Origin: Botryotinia globosa
Lineage: Eukaryota; Ascomycota; Leotiomycetes; Helotiales; Sclerotiniaceae
Direction of reading: 5' to 3'
DNA: 64,000 bases
NCBI GenBank assembly: GCA_014898425.1
Contig: RCSZ01000010.1
Location: 558,001 to 622,000, forward strand
Below the pieces are notes generated by a model, which did not search any database, had not been told where the DNA came from, and saw only the letters and a program-made list of their open reading frames with translations. Shown here piece after piece: positions 11,503 to 23,747 of the stretch. Within the stretch, counting starts at the first letter, position 1. Each line of letters starts with the position of its first letter. Both the position numbers and the translations under genes were made by a program.

Positions 11503-12673
11503 CAGCTAGAAGTTCTCATTGGTAAATAAACATTAGATAGTCGCCCACCAATGCACATGTCATTTCCCGATTTACAATAGAAAAGCTTATCTTGGGTATT
11601 ACTTGAATGACAATTCAGCATCTGAGGTACAAACAGTCTAGAATATAGAAAGAGTATAATTGATCTTTCCCGCCCCCGGTGCATTGGCGTAACAGCTGGT
11701 TCATCTATTGACTTCTGTATAAATGCCCAGGCAAAACGCCCGATTTCTTACCACCTGGGTAGTTGGCTGACATCAAATCTTGTTATGAACTGTTAAAAAT
11801 TACAATCAATAATAGGGAATGTTTCGATATGAGTAGACGTTGTGCATCTAAACTTTGAAGGGGGATCTTTTGAATAGTATACAGTGTAAAGAGGATTAGA
11901 TATATCTTTTCCGCTTTCGGACTTCGGTTGGGTCATCGGAATAATTACAATGTTACAAAGAGAATTCAATATTCTGTATGAATGTGAGACTTGAATGGAA
12001 TAACTATAGTCCCCTGATATCACTCAATAAATAAGAATCTCTTGCTATTATTTTTGGACTGCATCCGTGGCGAAACATCAATCATACATCTTACGCTCTC
12101 CTGAACTTTCGGAAAACCAATGCATCTCACGACAATCTTGCACATCACATCAATCACACCACATTCAAGAACTTTATGTTTATAGATTGCATTCATAGAA
12201 ATACATTTCGCATCTATTCGTCATCAACCATGACCTTTCCTCCCCTCTCCCCTTCCTAGAATATTCAAGCATCAGGCATTCCCAAGCAACATACCCTCCC
12301 AACCCTAGCCAAGATTAAAGAAATAGACGCCAAGTCTTTCCATCTACAAGTTCCAAATATCAAAAGTTCCAGATATATCTATCATTTTCTTCTGGTCAGG
12401 AAAAAGAATGAAGTTGATGAATATAAACAGGAAAGTTTCCCAGGAAAAGAAAGAAAGTCCGGGAAAACAGAAGAACAAGAAAGAAGAAAGAAGAAAAAAT
12501 CCACCATGACACCACCAAAGCAACCAACCATTGAATTTTGGGTATCCATAGAGTGATCTACCGAATCTGATCAGAACGCAATGAATCAGATGGGATCAGA
12601 AAAAAAAAGAGTAGAAAATAAAAAGAGGAAAATGTAAGGAGAAGAAAATTGATGTTGTAGTGCGCGACGTTCC
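11503..12673. other. Intergenic stretch, convergent
   Basis: Lies between the end of the Clr5-TPR locus and the stop of the 1001-aa gene. No supported gene. The part from about 12400 to 12660 is purine-rich on the + strand (GAAGAA-like runs), consistent with a 3' untranslated region of the minus-strand gene. Confidence 0.5.
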
Positions 12674-15600
12674 TCAAGCCTGCTCGTCGAAATCTCTAAT
12701 ATGCTTAGCGTGCATCCCTTGCTGACCATAAAGTTGCGCATTTCGTCCTTTCTGGTGGCTCTTGTAGTTCTCAACAGGACTACTATTTCCACTGCTACTC
12801 CAAATCGGATCTTCTAACTTCTCGATTCCAGGCGCGTAGCCGGTATTGCTTCGTTGTGGAAGACCAGTTGGATGAGAAGAAATGACGGGAGAGGCAACGG
12901 GGGTAGAAGAAGCACTTTTATGGATTCTTAATCCCACGATTTCTCCTTCATTGCCCGAGGGTGCGAAATAAGAGGGATTTTGATGGGTGGGTGTTTTGGC
13001 ACGGGATTGTTGATTTGATGATCCATTGCGGCTTGAACCTGGATAGTTGCGTGTAGATCCATAGGATGAAGAGGGGGTTTGCGGAAGAGGTGATTTGGGA
13101 GGGAGAGATGGTGGGTAGTTGTTGGGTGTGGAATAGTATTTGTCGGATGATCTTGAGGAATATTGTGGATCGATGAATTGTTTTGGAGGAGCGGGGAAGA
13201 GTGAAACGGTCTTCGGTGTTGGTGATTGTCTAGACTTGGGAGATATATCTCGTGTGCGGATGCTCAAGTTTTCTGCTCGTTGAAGGGTCTGATAACTTGA
13301 TTTGCTTTCGGTGACAGATACAGCGGTTGAGGTACGAGCGGTATCCATATCATTGGCGGTTTCTGCTTCAGAAAATGTGGTTGTTCTAGCCATACTCTCG
13401 TAGCTAGAGACGGAAGATAAAGATCTGCCTGTGGCAGTCGGTTCGAGTCTCTCTGGTACAGAATCAAGTCCATTGTTTTCGAAATTTGATTGTTTTCGCC
13501 ATGCCGAAGATACGGTCCAGCAATGACTTCGACTGTGCTCAGCTTGCTGTCTGAGTGATTGATCTTCAATCCATGCAGGCTGTTGCTCTATTCTACCGGA
13601 CAAGAAGTATTCCACTCCGTCAGAATAATCTAATCCTGGCGTGTCAACAACAAGTGTTGATAAAGTTTGCAAGATGAAATAAACAAGAACCCAGCGAGCT
13701 CTGCGAGCGCTTCTCGGATCATATTCACCGATTCTGTCCGTTTTCTCCCATTGCATATACGCTTCCACCATTTCGTTACCCTCGTATTCGTCTCCAAGGA
13801 GGAAAATATTTGTTGCCTCGGTATAAGCTAGAGCGGATTTTCTAGCTTCCAATTGTGTAATTCTTCCCAGAGTAGGTGGACACGATTGTGGCAGCTGAGC
13901 ATAAGGGTGTGGAATGGAAGGAATGTTGTGATGACTGTCAAATCGTTCAATCAGACCGACGAAATCACAGTCATGGCTATTAGGTCGAAATTCTGGAGAA
14001 CCGAGACGGACGATATTGGACCTGCGACTGTTCATTTTGGATGAACCATTCCATACAACTTTTCGATCAACCAAGTAATCATAAAGTGCATAGAAATCGA
14101 CGGCGAGTGTTCTGACGATGAGTCTTGTAAGCCACCCATCAACATTCCTAGAATCTGGTGGCATAGGAGGCCATGTCCCAAACATATCCGAGTAATGATC
14201 GCGAAAGAATCCCTGAAGTCTGACGAAAGCTTCACGAGAGCTTACGCCATGATGACCTAAAGCTTCTGGCCAGTAAGATCCGTAGTCAAACCTAGCCAAC
14301 AAATCTTCACAGTAAGCTACCTGACTTAAAGTTTCGACGCTGGCCTTGTCAAGCATCAACTTTGTAGCTGGTGAAACGTTCTTCCAGCTAGGTAACGAGG
14401 CAACTTGGTTGTACATCCCTGCACAGTGTACAAATGCCTCGTGCCATCCTTGTTGCCAGTGTATTTTCTTGTGTTCACTCCAGATCAACGTGCTGCAAGC
14501 CAGCTCCGGATCGTCGCGAAGATCGTGCCATCCCATTGCTTTGGTGTAATTGACAGGAATATGTGAGAGGTTCTGGTTTCGAGGCATGATTGCCAAGAAG
14601 CGCTCGTATACATCGGTGATTGCTTGATGTAAGGTGTATCCGACAATTCCTTTGTTGGAACATACCGCAAAGACGTTTCTCCAAGAAAGCTTATATCTCA
14701 GTAAATCCTGTTCTGAGACATCTCCAGCTGATGGTAATACAAATCTATACGAGATTTGGGAGGAGTCGAAACTTTTGCTAGATTCGGATCCAGGAGGAGT
14801 CGGTTGTCGAGGTCGTGGGGGACCATTTCGGTAAGATTCAGAGATGCTCATATTGTCCATCTCGTCTGTCAAACCGTCGCGAAGTAGTGAATCTACTAAC
14901 GGTGATCCTATTGTTTCAATCAAGTGAGATCCCAGCCTGAAAGCCGGTTGCGGCATCTCGTTGTCTTCTGCCTCATTGGCGTAAAATACCAGAGCGTCTC
15001 CTTTCGGGTCCCAAAGATCTGGATCTCTGACATCAAGTTTATCCCATACTACAACTGGTTGTCCTTTTCGTCTCCACAACTTCATTTTCTGAGGTAATGG
15101 CGGAATGTCTCCCTTGAGAGCTCGTCCGCGCTTGTAGGATGGCTGACTTTCATGGCTGGGGGCTCGTCGTAGGGGGCTGAGAGGTCGTTGATTCTGATAG
15201 TGCATTCCTTCTGCTGCCAACTCATGCTTTTCTTCTCCATTTGGTGTTGTGGGTGGGGTTTCATTTGGTACTTCTTTGCCCTTCTTCTTTTTGAAGACGT
15301 TTGCAAAATTGTGACGAAAATTCTCGCTGCTCTTCTCCATCTTTGAACGAAAAGCTGATTTTTCGATTCCAGAGGTTTCAATGATCGGCATTTCAGGTCT
15401 TCGGATTCGAGCATATCCAGGATTATATTCAGGCTCATAATGACCGCTGTAGAGTGATCTCGCTGAGGGATCATCTGATCTCATGAAATCATGATGATCT
15501 GAGAAATTTATTGAAGCACCATTGTCCATTCCATGAAAATCCGAAATTGATGGATCGGACTTGAAGGACGGGGTACGCTCTTTTCCTTTGAGTGTGTCAT

Positions 15601-15679
15601 CTTTATTCAGGTAGTCATATCCTGCTTTGTTGTTCTTGTCCACCTTTACCTTCCTAACATAGGCTGACCTTCCCGACAT
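12674..15679 (-). CDS. Conserved filamentous-fungal protein (DUF8004-like)
   Basis: A single 1001-aa frame without introns, starting at ATG 15679. Residues 1 to about 195 are charged and disordered (Lys/Arg-rich, with proline stretches). From about 198 to 700 the protein is compact and low in simple repeats, opening with KMKLWRRKGQPVVVWDKLDV and including WRNVFAVCSNKGIVGYTLHQAI and DYLVDRKVVWNGSS. The last 300 residues are Ser/Pro-rich and disordered. No signal peptide or obvious membrane anchor is seen. The core resembles the uncharacterised ascomycete family I know as DUF8004. That assignment is from memory and no catalytic motif is evident. The long disordered ends rich in Ser/Thr-Pro suggest a phosphorylated scaffold or regulator, which is inference only. 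Confidence 0.85.
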   Translation of the reverse strand: MSGRSAYVRKVKVDKNNKAGYDYLNKDDTLKGKERTPSFKSDPSISDFHGMDNGASINFSDHHDFMRSDDPSARSLYSGHYEPEYNPGYARIRRPEMPIIETSGIEKSAFRSKMEKSSENFRHNFANVFKKKKGKEVPNETPPTTPNGEEKHELAAEGMHYQNQRPLSPLRRAPSHESQPSYKRGRALKGDIPPLPQKMKLWRRKGQPVVVWDKLDVRDPDLWDPKGDALVFYANEAEDNEMPQPAFRLGSHLIETIGSPLVDSLLRDGLTDEMDNMSISESYRNGPPRPRQPTPPGSESSKSFDSSQISYRFVLPSAGDVSEQDLLRYKLSWRNVFAVCSNKGIVGYTLHQAITDVYERFLAIMPRNQNLSHIPVNYTKAMGWHDLRDDPELACSTLIWSEHKKIHWQQGWHEAFVHCAGMYNQVASLPSWKNVSPATKLMLDKASVETLSQVAYCEDLLARFDYGSYWPEALGHHGVSSREAFVRLQGFFRDHYSDMFGTWPPMPPDSRNVDGWLTRLIVRTLAVDFYALYDYLVDRKVVWNGSSKMNSRRSNIVRLGSPEFRPNSHDCDFVGLIERFDSHHNIPSIPHPYAQLPQSCPPTLGRITQLEARKSALAYTEATNIFLLGDEYEGNEMVEAYMQWEKTDRIGEYDPRSARRARWVLVYFILQTLSTLVVDTPGLDYSDGVEYFLSGRIEQQPAWIEDQSLRQQAEHSRSHCWTVSSAWRKQSNFENNGLDSVPERLEPTATGRSLSSVSSYESMARTTTFSEAETANDMDTARTSTAVSVTESKSSYQTLQRAENLSIRTRDISPKSRQSPTPKTVSLFPAPPKQFIDPQYSSRSSDKYYSTPNNYPPSLPPKSPLPQTPSSSYGSTRNYPGSSRNGSSNQQSRAKTPTHQNPSYFAPSGNEGEIVGLRIHKSASSTPVASPVISSHPTGLPQRSNTGYAPGIEKLEDPIWSSSGNSSPVENYKSHQKGRNAQLYGQQGMHAKHIRDFDEQA

Positions 15680-17060
15680 GGTGGCTGTTGGTCTATAGAA
15701 AGAGATGTGTGTCGTTCAAGGGGTAGACAGTGAGAGTTGGGTTTGGAGTTTGAGAAGTGTAATAAGCGTTTCGAGGGGAACTGAGGTAGTTGGTATTGGT
15801 ATGTCAATCATCCAGCAGATTTGAAAGCAGAGACTTCAAAAGGAATGAGCTCTGCAAGAAAGAATTTAATGCAGTGAATAAGAGGCAAATGGGTTGTCAG
15901 ATGAAGTCGGATTGCTATTCACAGAGAGAGGATAGAGTAATATTTTGTCGGTCCACAAAATTTGTAGATAGGAAGAACTTGCACAAGACTGAAATGAAAA
16001 GGACTTGTTCAGTCAGAAGAGCAAGTTCATACTGTTTTTCGATTAATTATTGTTGTGTGGGTGTTGTGCGGGTGTTGTGCGGTCTGGACATGTGGTTGTT
16101 CCGAAATAAGAGGTTATTCGGATGAAAATCAGACTTCACTGTCGCCATTCACTCCAGACAAGGGCGACCGAAACACACTTCCAAGGAACTTCCCAAGTGA
16201 AGACACTCAGCTACCATACCAAGATGTAAATATATATGTGCTGAAGAACGGCCGGTATAATTAGGGTTAGACGACTTTTCAACACTCTGAAGATGTTGTG
16301 ATGCTCAAAGGACTAAAAGATCATGATACAGAAACGAGAAGAAACGAAACAAGTGAAGTCAATGTTGAAACTTTTCCAACTGGAAGCTGGTGGGGAAGGG
16401 AGGTAAGTTGTACTGGGGAATGACACAAGGATCAGGATGATGATTGCTCTTAGTCTATTGCTTTTTCCTTTCAAGGCTGACAATGTACTACCAGGAAAGG
16501 GCTTTCTTTTCCCCATGCAATGTGTGAGATTTGACATGAATGATATGCTCTTGCATATGAACTGGGGGTCAAGATACATCTGTTGAACTTGCACTCGTAG
16601 TCGAGCTAGCTAGTAGCACGAAGAAGGAAAGTTTATAACTGGATGCTCTGGTGGAGTTTCTCGATATTGGCAGTCCCCCGCAACTTTGGTATGGCACCCC
16701 TCTCTGCTTTCCGTCCCCTTGGGTATGCTTTATCTGACGGAAGAGCCTGGATAGGCTAGACTGGTTCGAAACGGAAGACGGGATACCACGCATTCTGGGA
16801 AACTAACGGTCAACTCGAGGGCTAGAATATGAGACCTTGTAACCTTTATTGGTTTATATGGAAATGTCTGAAATGGAAACTCAGGAGCTTTTTGCTTTTC
16901 TTTTCTTTTCTTAACACTAATAATCCTCTGTAGATTATCTTTCAGATCAGCACCTAAAAAGACTATAGGGATTTTAGGGCTTCTGGATTATCGATAAACT
17001 CAGTCACTTATTAATTACAAGAATCATTTGGATGTGAATCAATCAAAGCTATTCTGAAGT

Positions 17061-17220
17061 CTTCAAGTATAACATTTGAAGCTCAGGTATAACATTTGAA
17101 GCTTAGCTATAACATTTGAAGCTTAGCTATAACATTTGAAGCTTAGCTATAACATTTGAAGCTCAGGTATAACATTCGAAGCTTAACTATAACATTTGAA
17201 GGTTAACTATAATACATGAA
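17061..17220. repeat. 20-bp minisatellite, 8 units
   Basis: Eight head-to-tail units of exactly 20 bp with consensus GCTTAGCTATAACATTTGAA. The changes cluster in the first half of the unit (GCTCAGGTAT, GCTTAACTAT, GGTTAACTAT). The last unit is the most diverged (AATACATGAA). No gene overlaps it. Confidence 0.95.
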
Positions 17221-18216
17221 GCTTAAGTAATTATTAATCTTGAGTGTAATTACTTCGTAGTTGAAAGGGATGATGCTATCTTGCTCAACAGATTTGATTT
17301 GATTATACACACCACTATGATGTTGTTACCGAAAATGGTTTAACGGAAGTATCAAGATCGATAAGGGGCTTGGCGGTTAGCTGCTTTTTTTTCCAGACGC
17401 GTTCGTTTATATCCAATAGCCAATTCATGTACGAGGTATGTATTCAAGGATACAGTGAGATACAGTGAAGCACGTACATATATACCGATATTGAAGGAAT
17501 GATTCGTCAGTTCTGTGTGGGCTGGGGAGGTAAGGGGGCCAAGAAACAGGCATGTGAAGGAAGCCAGACAACTACTCCGTGAAGGTCTGCATAAAGTAAG
17601 CACAAGGCGAGAGGTGCCGGCTGATGGCACAGTTCTGTCTACTTACCTAGGTATGGACTCCCGAGCTTTCCCTTGGAGCATTTTTATACTAGACTTTTCC
17701 TCTACTATCACTTATCACAATTGCCTTTTTTCGTTGTTATTGTTTGTCTATAATATCGAAATCTTGAAGTTGGCGAGCATCATTACTTCTCTTACTCAAT
17801 GCAATTTCAAATCACTTCCCAGGCCGCACCTCGTAACACTTATTATCCGTTATCTATGTCAATTTCAGTAGGTTTGTCTCGATTTATCCATGATGTTTGC
17901 ATTTACCATCTCCACTATGGCAACAGGGTATGCACGCTACATCCGGCCCCACTGTCTGCCCTGGATTGTTTCTGGGTTTAGAACCTTTTGGGGCTTCTAT
18001 TGCATGAAACATTCAAAGGGAATCCGGAAGGCCTGGGGATAATGAATGGAAGGTATCTTCTGCGGAGTATATGGTTCATCTTATCTCATGTGCCTACAGT
18101 ATTCGCAAGGACAGCTTCTCAATTGACACGACTAGATTGGACATGACTTCGTGTCTCTATGGCTTTATGGCTTCATTGACTGTCTTCTCTGAACCATTGT
18201 GCAGCGTTCCATTGAG

Positions 18217-18252
18217 GTAGCGAAGTAGCGAAGTAGCGAAGTAGCGAAGTAG
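18217..18252. repeat. 8-bp tandem repeat (GTAGCGAA)
   Basis: Four exact copies of GTAGCGAA plus a partial fifth copy, followed by a GTAGTAGCAACAGAGCAAC degenerate tail. Intergenic. Confidence 0.9.
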
Positions 18253-21200
18253 TAGCAACAGAGCAACAGTACCTCCTGCATTTAGCAACCCGGTCTCCAA
18301 CGAATGATCGAGGAGAATGCCTTATCTACCTACATACCTACCTGGCTCTCATGGCAAGATCGGTCTAATCCAATCAGGTCTCTCTTTATCGTCGATGATA
18401 AGAAGTTCATGCCGGAAAGTTTCCTCCCAACTGTTATTATTAATAAGATAGGCTAATTGATTCAACTCCTTGAACTTTCATTTATTTAACATTTGTTACC
18501 GAAGTTTCCATATACTTGGCTTACATTGCTAACATCTTTTGTCTTCGGACAAAACTCAGCAAAGTATTCACATCCGACGGCTGTCCGAATGTTGCTTGTT
18601 ATCTCGGTATCCAGACCCGGATCTAGGGGAATATCATGGATGACACTGGACAGGGTCAAGCCCGTCAATTGTCAAACGTTTGAGAGCAAACACTCTCGGA
18701 GCCTCATTCCCCTTTCTATCATCATCGCACGGTATGAGGGACTTGTTACATTTGTACGAGGTACTGCTCGTCAGCATTCGTATCCACCATGCATGGTCAA
18801 CACAATGTACACTCGTTATCCGTTACACATATTCAGGCATTCACTCATCTAGCCTTCCATTTCTCAAGTCTCAGCTCATCCCATCATCAATGGCCGCATT
18901 GGAAAATCAAGGAGTTGAATCTCAATTCAACGTTATACAGCATGAGTTTCCCAATACGTTCATCTGCCAGCTTATTATCAAGCCATTCATCCAAAAAGAG
19001 TCGTTTTGCCCCGCCGCTCTACGCGTAAGACCTCCAATTTCTTCTTAGCGGGCCCAGCTTACCATGTAAGTGCGTCAGTTGTGACTTGTGAGCGATATCA
19101 CTTCCCATTATGGCAGTACCCTCCAGTCTTCCCGTGATAAGGCAATCCCCACAGCTTACACCGTTTGACTTCTCTGAAAGCGGCAGGTAGTCCTTTGAAT
19201 GTTTGTCTGCCGGGAAGGAAATAAATCAACATTGCATATCTTGGCAACATTGGAGAGAAGTTTACACCTTTGTTCTGGGAGCAAGAACTCACTCATATTT
19301 CAATTTTGATATTTCAGAGGCCCACAAGGCATTGATCACATCAGGGTCTCTGAAAATCATTGATAAACATGATCACCGTGTACGTGGATCGCCTCAGGCT
19401 TTTCTGGGGACGAGCCACTGTTCCACAACGAGCCAATGTTCCACATTTTGGTGGGCGAACCGAATGAATTATTCTTTCATGGATATGATCTAGATCAGAA
19501 ATCCACATGTAGGTAGCATGCCTCGCGAGTTGCAAGATCTCGGTTGGAACTCTTCACAACACCGGTAGCACCCGGCGAATCCAAATTCGTATCTTGATTT
19601 CCTGCCCCTGAGGAAGACATCGAGGGCCAACCTCCTAAGTTTCAGTTTAATTTACATTCGATTATTGGAAATTCAGGGTATCCCAATCTTAGCACTGCAG
19701 TCCGGCGTAGAAGGAATTCTATCCGCTGATTGACGGCATATCTTTCTACAAGTCAAAACCTTCGATTCTCGTGGGAGAGCACACTGATATGACATGTGTA
19801 CTGCTACACAGCACATGCATAGGAAATTTACATACATGGAGGCTTAGTCTGTCACATGCTGTGGCCTGTACCTTGCGGAAGGGCTGCAGGAACAGGAGAT
19901 GGGTATCTGCATCGATTCATGTGCGATCACAAGATCAATGAAAAGCTCCGAGCCTTGTAAATCATGGTTCGGTGGAGCCCCACGAGGCATGGCTTTCCGT
20001 TTCACCAATTTTTTGACTCGTTCTTCAATCGAGGGACATTATGACAACAAGTTTTACTAGTACCTATCTGTACCACGTTTTTGATGACAGAGTACCTCCG
20101 ACAGTACCGTTTCGGATGGCTGTCATTGCAACTATCTCGGATGAGTACATTCTGTGACATCGTACCCATACGAATATTAGCAACCGAAACTGTAGCCAAA
20201 AAGGCCATAAATGTCTATCAAATGCGCGGCAACCTGGTAAGCGTACGTGTGGTCTCGCATCTTCTCGTTCCCCTTTCCATCCTCCTAGATTGCCAAAATA
20301 TGAGTGTCTTCTTCGCTTCAGACACAATCTCTGGTCACAACTCTCATCGTAGTCACAAAAATCTCAGAAATCAGAGTTGAGAGAAATGGTAGAACCGTGT
20401 CTCCCATCACGAGACGCGGGAGGGAAACTCTCAGGGATAGGGGGTTGAAGAGAAGCCGGTGTTATACTCCCAATTGCTACGCCATTGCGCCGGTATCCTT
20501 CACTTCTCGATTTGGCGTTTTTTGTCGAGGAGAAAGCTATCGTGTTAGAGGTTGCATCGGAGAGGATTTTTTGAGTCATTAGCTGGCAAGGGAAACAATT
20601 TGTTTAGGAGCATAGGAAGACACTGATTATTCTGGTAGCTTTCGTTGCCAATACTTCGCGCATGGTTCGAGAGGTGCTGTGGTTGCTATCTGGGTTTTGG
20701 TATCACCTGTATGGTGATTTGGCGTCTTCATAGTGATTTTGAGATAGTTGTATTGATTTTGTATTGCTTGATCGAAGTGTAATGCACGCGATCCTATTTA
20801 ATACTGTGTTATACCTCTATGCCTTTCCAACTTTCTGCATCATCCTCTTTGATTACGCCCGAAAGCTAACTGTCGCTTCAAAAGAAATTCCGCTCCATCA
20901 TTCACAAACACCTCATTCTTGACATAAATACCAGCTATTCCGTTTGATCTCTAGACTAAAGTGAAATCAGCGCATCTACTTTCAGCCTATTCCCCGCCAT
21001 TCATCATTCCATTTACGTAGCAATCCCCTATCAATTCCCATTTCGATGCTTTACCTTGCTCGTTCTGCATAACATCCAGGCCCTCATCTGGAGATGTCGT
21101 TTCTATCTTTTAATCTCAAGAATAGTTCTCATGACTTCAACATCAAATCTTGTTCTATTACTTGCTTTGGTGGCCTCTCTTCCAGCTGCTCTTCCACCTC

Positions 21201-21423
21201 GTGTTCTTCCCCTTTCCACTCTCTTTTCCTGAGCACAAATGGCATGCATCCGCCTCGAAGCAGGAAAATCCGATATCTGATAACTGCGGTCGCTGTCTGT
21301 TTATGCAATTCATGGCGGAGAACGCTAGCTCTCGACTCGCCGATTTGTGTTCTTCCAACAATCGTCCCGACATAAATTTTCGTGGTTCTTCTCTCTGTTT
21401 CCATTATGATCTGTACAACTTTT

Positions 21424-23142
21424 TCAAATCTGTTTATTCGGTCTGAGCTCAGCTGGGTACGCCCTAAAATTGTTTCGTAAAAAAATCATTCCGAGCTCCT
21501 CTGCAGCAACAACGTCTCCAAGGATTTCGGTGATGAATTCCTTCCACTTGGGATAGGAAGGTATGTCATCCTCATACCCATGTATTAGCAGAGATTGAGA
21601 GATATAGCGGATGGTTTCGACTTGGTATCTCTCAAGCCGGATTTCAGTACCGCTTATTTCAGGAGGTCCACTAAGTTGTGAGTCGCATCTTGCGGAGCAT
21701 TTGTTATCTTGGTCGTATTTTCCGATCATATACGGTCCAATCAATTGCCCAGGAAGGAAGTCCATGGGTGTTTGCTAGAGAATCTATGAGCAAATCCAGA
21801 TCAGATGCATGATATAGTAATCTCTGCATTGTCATGATGTAGACTCTCGCGATATCTATGTTATGGTCAGCGAGCAGGCGTTGCCCTTCACTGGGACTCT
21901 CATGTGGAGCCAATCGAGTGCCATTACCAGGTAGTCGAATTGAGTCAATGGGGTCCGGGTGACGCATCTTTCTCCTCAGCTCATTTCCTTGGGAGCGACG
22001 ATTGTTGATTGATTCAAGTAGGGGCGAAGGATCCTGCTCTTTCCTCAATTCGCTCCCTTCTAACCAAGGGTTATACCATACGTAGAAGAATACTTCGCAC
22101 AAGCTTCTTTCGCACGCAGGAATGCTTTCAACACACAGAACGACATACTATAATCTTTTTCAGAAAGATCTTACTGCGAAGTATTTGAAAATTTGTCGCG
22201 GAATTCCTCCAAATCATATGATTTCTCCATATATCTTGCCTATAGGTCTGCTGCGCGTAAGGATGCAGTAATTTCTCCTTGAACAAAATCTATGCTCAAG
22301 AGCGTAAATATGTTGTCTCTCGGGTCCGTAGCGCCTCGACCTCTGAATGCCAATAAGAGTTCGCGTAGTGGTTGAATTGTTTCACTTCTCATATCACTTC
22401 ACTGCTCCAATCCGTTTTACTGTATTTTTATACCTAGATTCCCATCATCAAAAGATATCCATTCGTTTGACTCGCTCACAAATCTCTGGAGCTCGATCAT
22501 CTCGTCCCAGTCCCACTTGTCATCTCCATAGAATACCATTAATTCTTTCGGGAACGTAATTTCCTGAAACCCTACACTCTATTCAACCATGGAGCAGTCA
22601 TGATACCATTCACTGTTTCCCATGCTGAATTATCTAAATCTAGAAGCCCAAGGCTCTCCCAAAAGGGATACTTATCCTTAAGGAGCAGGTTCTTGATGCC
22701 GAATGCGCTCTTTAAGACTTTGCCCTTCCGTATCAGATCGAATATAGTGGTTACTGGTTTGACATTCCTGAACTTCCCAAGCCAGACCAAACACCTTTCA
22801 GTCTTCTACAGATTCACGCATGAGTCGAACCTGCTCATTCGTCTCGCCGTTGTCGTTCTGATTGATACATATCGCGTCTATTCATATTCTTGGGGTGACA
22901 TCCATCTTCCTCAACTTTTGCATGGCGGCAAAGAGGTTAGTGGTGACATCAAATTTCTTTCCACTGACTGTGATTGGAACATTGACACTGGCATCGCCCC
23001 AAGAATTTGATAATGCTTCATATGGCTCGGGTTCTCCCAGCATTGTATTTACCAGAGTCGTATTAACAGATGAATAAAAATCAAGTGAAGGTGGAAACAT
23101 GAACATTACCTCACTCCAAATTGGCAGAAGGTTTGCTTCCAA
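21424..23142 (-). pseudogene. Decayed HET-domain (heterokaryon incompatibility) gene
   Basis: On the minus strand the classic HET blocks occur in order but in different frames. Block 1, EPYEALSNSWGD followed by a VTTNLFAAMQKLR helix, lies in 23142-22885. An in-frame TGA at 22884-22882 stands where the family has tryptophan, directly before IDAICINQND. Block 2, RCLVWLGKF, lies in another frame at 22790. A TAG at 22574-22572 again replaces a likely tryptophan, and a frame change precedes QEITFPKELMVF. Further on, DIARVYIMTMQRLLYHASDLDLLIDS and LPSWAIDWTV (22102-21704) match the middle of HET proteins, and a last fragment runs to 21424. Intact HET proteins trigger cell death after fusion of incompatible hyphae. 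This copy cannot encode one, because at least two stops and two frameshifts interrupt the core domain. Confidence 0.85.
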
Positions 23143-23747
23143 GACGGACTCTCAATGGCCTACTCTGCTCGAAGAGAAGAAAAAGCGGTCGTATTAAGCG
23201 ATCAGGATAGGGAAGCTCAAGAGACGTCTTGATGTAGCCACCTAAGGTACACCACAAATTCCGAAACTCAAGATATCAAACCCCCAAGGATGTCTGGATC
23301 TGTTGACACCTTCCATTTTGAGGACCTTTACAAAAATCCTCATTTCTAAAAGTATGTCCTGATCATGTTAGTGCTTCCGGCTGCCGTTGCAGTGTCATGC
23401 CGAATTACGTGAGATAACCAATGTCGAGGTAAGATCATACGTGTATTCCGGCAGTACATAACTTATGATTCGTGTTTTTTGCAGCAGGATTTATAGTTAC
23501 TGTGAGATGTGGGTATAAGTTATATTAGAGATAGTTTTTGTTGGCCTGTTCTTAGACTGATCGAAGTCAAGACCTATGACGAAAGGTCAATGTTGTAGAA
23601 TGTAGTATGATGTGGGCTGTACCAATATCGCATATTATTTCCGAAATGCAGGTGATATGAAATTATAAATTAAATGTATACTTGCTCACTAAGACTATCA
23701 TCTAAGAAAGTAAGTAAAATGAAACTCCCCGCGGATTCTTTACCGAC
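23143..23747. other. Intergenic spacer
   Basis: No gene seen between the HET relic and the end of the AnmK-like gene. The sequence just downstream of the AnmK stop is AT-rich, as expected of a 3' untranslated region. Confidence 0.5.

Larger units (their letters stand above)
15680..21423. other. Long gene-poor region
   Basis: About 5.7 kb without a recognisable gene. Reading frames on both strands are under about 125 codons, overlap each other and show no family signature. It contains the 20-bp minisatellite at 17061-17220 and the 8-bp repeat at 18217-18252, listed separately. The first few hundred bases are the upstream region of the 1001-aa gene. Confidence 0.6.
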
